Source: Pirellulaceae bacterium (lineage in GTDB: Bacteria; Planctomycetota; Planctomycetia; Pirellulales; Pirellulaceae). From it: DNA of 7,952 nucleotides. Shown here piece by piece: positions 5,819-7,952 of this stretch; the stretch's first letter is position 1; every line of letters starts with the position of its first letter. Location: assembly GCA_030744095.1 (NCBI GenBank), contig JASLRF010000005.1, positions 1 through 7,952 of the forward strand, written 5' to 3'. Under the pieces are notes generated by a model. It did no database searches, was not told the origin of the DNA, and saw only the letters and a list, made by a program, of their open reading frames with translations. Position numbers and translations under genes: made by a program.

Positions 5819-7952
5819 ATGACTGACGCGAGCGTCGAACCGAGCCAGCCCCAGCCCACCGACTTCGATCGCCAGATCGACCGAGCGATGCAGGTCGATC
5901 AGTTCCGCTTGCGGCGTTCATTGCGAAATATCGAAAAGGCGGCCCGTGAGGGGAAGCCGACCGATCGCCAACGGGAGAAGCTGACGCAAGACTTGAACCG
6001 TTCGGTCACGATGCGAAGACGACGTGCGGCAACCAAACCCAGCTGCGACTTCGACTTTGATTTGCCGATCTTGGAGTGGCGAGCGGAGATTGCCGAGACG
6101 ATACGCCGCCATCAAGTCGTCGTGATCTGTGGCGAAACTGGTTCGGGCAAGTCGACGCAGTTACCGAAAATCTGTCTGGATATTGGTCGAGGCGTCGGTG
6201 GCTTGATCGGTCACACGCAACCGCGACGCGTCGCCGCACGAACCATCGCGGCACGACTGGCCGAAGAACTCAAATCGTCGATCGGCGAGCACGTTGGATT
6301 TCAAATCCGCTTTAACGATACTACGAAGCCGAACACGTTCATCAAATTGATGACCGACGGGATTCTGCTGGCCGAGACACAGGGAGACCGATACCTGGAC
6401 CGCTACGACACCATTATTGTAGACGAAGCGCACGAGCGGTCGTTGAATATCGATTTCTTGATCGGGTATTTGAAGAATATCTTGCCCAAGCGGCCTGACT
6501 TGCGAGTCATCATTACGTCTGCCACGATCGACGCCAAAAGCTTCGCCGCGCATTTTTCCACGGCCGGGCACGAAGTTCCGATCATCGAAGTTTCAGGTCG
6601 GACGTTTCCGGTCGAAGTCCGCTACCGGGCATTCGAGCCACAAGATGATAACGACGAACCACCCTTGTGGGCCGACCAAATTGCCGAGGCGGCTGCGGAG
6701 CTTTGCCGAGAAGGTCCCGGTGACATCCTTACGTTCCTGCCAACGGAGCGCGACATCATGGAAGTGGCCAAGCGTCTGCGGAACCGCTCCATCGCCGGAC
6801 CAAACAAGCTTCAGATTCTGCCCCTTTATGGCAGGCTGTCCACTGCCGAGCAGAACAAAGTGTTCAAGCCAACGGGACAACGACGCATGGTGTTGGCGAC
6901 CAACGTCGCTGAATCGTCCGTGACAGTGCCGGGCATTCGCTATGTCATCGACACCGGGACCGCCCGGATTAGTCGCTATTCGCCCCGTTCGAAAGTCCAA
7001 CGACTACCGATCGAAGCGGTCTCGCGCGCGTCGGCGGATCAACGCAAAGGACGTTGCGGGCGATTGGGACCGGGGATTTGTATTCGTCTGTTCAGCGAAA
7101 AGGACTTTGTAAGCCGCGATCAATACACCACTCCCGAAATCCGACGCACGAATCTGGCGGCGGTGATTCTGCGGATGTTGTCGTTGCGATTGGGGGCTGT
7201 CGATCAGTTCCCGTTTCTCGATCCGCCTCGAACCGATGCTATCAATGACGGTTACAAGACTCTGTTCGAACTCGGGGCGGTCGATGCGCATCGACGCTTG
7301 ACGAGTGTCGGCAAGCAACTCAGCCGTTTGCCCATCGATCCGCGGATCGGACGGATGATCTTGGCGGCAGATCAAGAGAACTGCCTGCACGAGATGTTGA
7401 TCATCGCGGCAGCCTTAGAAGTCCAAGACGTGCGCGATCGACCCGTTGATAAGCAAAAGCAAGCTGACGAAGCCCACGCCAAGTTCGCTCACGACGACTC
7501 GGACTTTCTCACCTACCTGAATCTCTGGGATTTCTTTCACGGCCTGCGCGACAAACTCTCACGGAGCCAGATCCGTCGGGCCTGTCAACAGAATTTTCTA
7601 TCCTTCATGCGGATCCGCGAATGGCAAGACGTGCATCGCCAACTGATGCAGCTGGCCGGAGATGGCGGCCTCAAGACATCAGCACGCAAGAACGACTCAG
7701 ATGCGATTCACCGCGCGCTGTTGTGCGGCTTGTTGTCGAATGTGGCGATGCGTCGTGACGGCAACGAGTACGAAGGTGCCGGGGGGACTTCGTTTTTTGT
7801 CTGGCCTGGCTCGGCCACCTTCAACTCCAAACCTAAGTGGGTTGTGGCAGGCGAAGCGGTCGAAACGTCACGGCGATACCTCCGCACGGTTGGTCGAATC
7901 CAACCGAATTGGATCGAACCACTGGCCGCGCATATTGTCAAACGATCCTACA
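5819..7952 (+). CDS. hrpA: ATP-dependent DEAH-box RNA helicase HrpA (3' end outside window)
   Basis: The frame stays open from ATG 5819 to the window edge, giving 711 codons; the E. coli protein has about 1300 residues. HrpA uses ATP to unwind RNA in the cytoplasm and in E. coli is linked to mRNA processing and rescue of stalled ribosomes. Residues 1-80 are a charged linker with FRLRRSL, like the HrpA N-terminus. RecA domain 1 (about 83-260) has Walker [10 protein letters not shown] at 105-113, [12 protein letters not shown] at 202-205 and SAT at 234-236. RecA domain 2 (about 265-440) has TNVAESS at 361-367 and motif [10 protein letters not shown] at 408-415. An HA2-type helical region starts near 461 and an OB-fold near 633. 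The C-terminal DUF3418 region of full-length HrpA would lie beyond the edge. The start is the first ATG after an in-frame TGA (5813-5815), with no clear ribosome binding site. The 45-base gap after the WD40 gene permits but does not prove co-transcription. Confidence 0.94.
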   Translation, partial: MTDASVEPSQPQPTDFDRQIDRAMQVDQFRLRRSLRNIEKAAREGKPTDRQREKLTQDLNRSVTMRRRRAATKPSCDFDFDLPILEWRAEIAETIRRHQVVVICGETGSGKSTQLPKICLDIGRGVGGLIGHTQPRRVAARTIAARLAEELKSSIGEHVGFQIRFNDTTKPNTFIKLMTDGILLAETQGDRYLDRYDTIIVDEAHERSLNIDFLIGYLKNILPKRPDLRVIITSATIDAKSFAAHFSTAGHEVPIIEVSGRTFPVEVRYRAFEPQDDNDEPPLWADQIAEAAAELCREGPGDILTFLPTERDIMEVAKRLRNRSIAGPNKLQILPLYGRLSTAEQNKVFKPTGQRRMVLATNVAESSVTVPGIRYVIDTGTARISRYSPRSKVQRLPIEAVSRASADQRKGRCGRLGPGICIRLFSEKDFVSRDQYTTPEIRRTNLAAVILRMLSLRLGAVDQFPFLDPPRTDAINDGYKTLFELGAVDAHRRLTSVGKQLSRLPIDPRIGRMILAADQENCLHEMLIIAAALEVQDVRDRPVDKQKQADEAHAKFAHDDSDFLTYLNLWDFFHGLRDKLSRSQIRRACQQNFLSFMRIREWQDVHRQLMQLAGDGGLKTSARKNDSDAIHRALLCGLLSNVAMRRDGNEYEGAGGTSFFVWPGSATFNSKPKWVVAGEAVETSRRYLRTVGRIQPNWIEPLAAHIVKRSY

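Overview
The window looks like part of a planctomycete chromosome, probably from a Pirellula/Rhodopirellula-type lineage. The main reason is the gene content: an exported protein with the planctomycete cytochrome-like domains DUF1549 (PSCyt2) and DUF1553 (PSD1), followed by a Tat-exported DUF1501 protein and a WD40 propeller protein. These families are strongly expanded in Planctomycetes. The DNA is moderately GC-rich, and every confidently called gene lies on the plus strand.

Layout. Bases 2-133 are the 3' end of a gene entering from the left, possibly a class V aminotransferase / cysteine desulfurase-like enzyme. A doubtful 68-codon frame on the minus strand (130-336) meets it tail to tail. 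Bases 337-489 are a leader region with a weak candidate promoter and a perfect 7-bp inverted repeat. Next come a 955-residue DUF1549/DUF1553 protein (490-3357), a 432-residue DUF1501 protein (3391-4689) and a WD40 protein of about 338 residues (4757-5773, possible earlier TTG start at 4709). The 5' part of an hrpA-type DEAH RNA helicase gene starts at 5819 and runs off the right edge.

How the genes fit together. Genes two to four are closely spaced and co-directional, with no convincing terminator between them, so they probably form one transcription unit. The DUF1549/DUF1553 protein has a Sec-type signal peptide and one CXXCH haem-c-type motif. The DUF1501 protein has a twin-arginine signal. 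The WD40 protein has no export signal. The first two would work outside the cytoplasmic membrane and the third apparently inside, unless it leaves by another route. The biochemical role of this group is not established. HrpA is a housekeeping RNA helicase; it may simply be downstream, or be read through from the operon.

The most unusual feature is that the DUF1553 domain is split by an insert of about 390 residues. The insert is rich in Ala, Lys, Glu and Gln, looks like coiled coil, and itself appears to consist of two diverged copies of a module of about 190 residues. No RNA genes, CRISPR arrays, insertion sequences or integration sites were seen.
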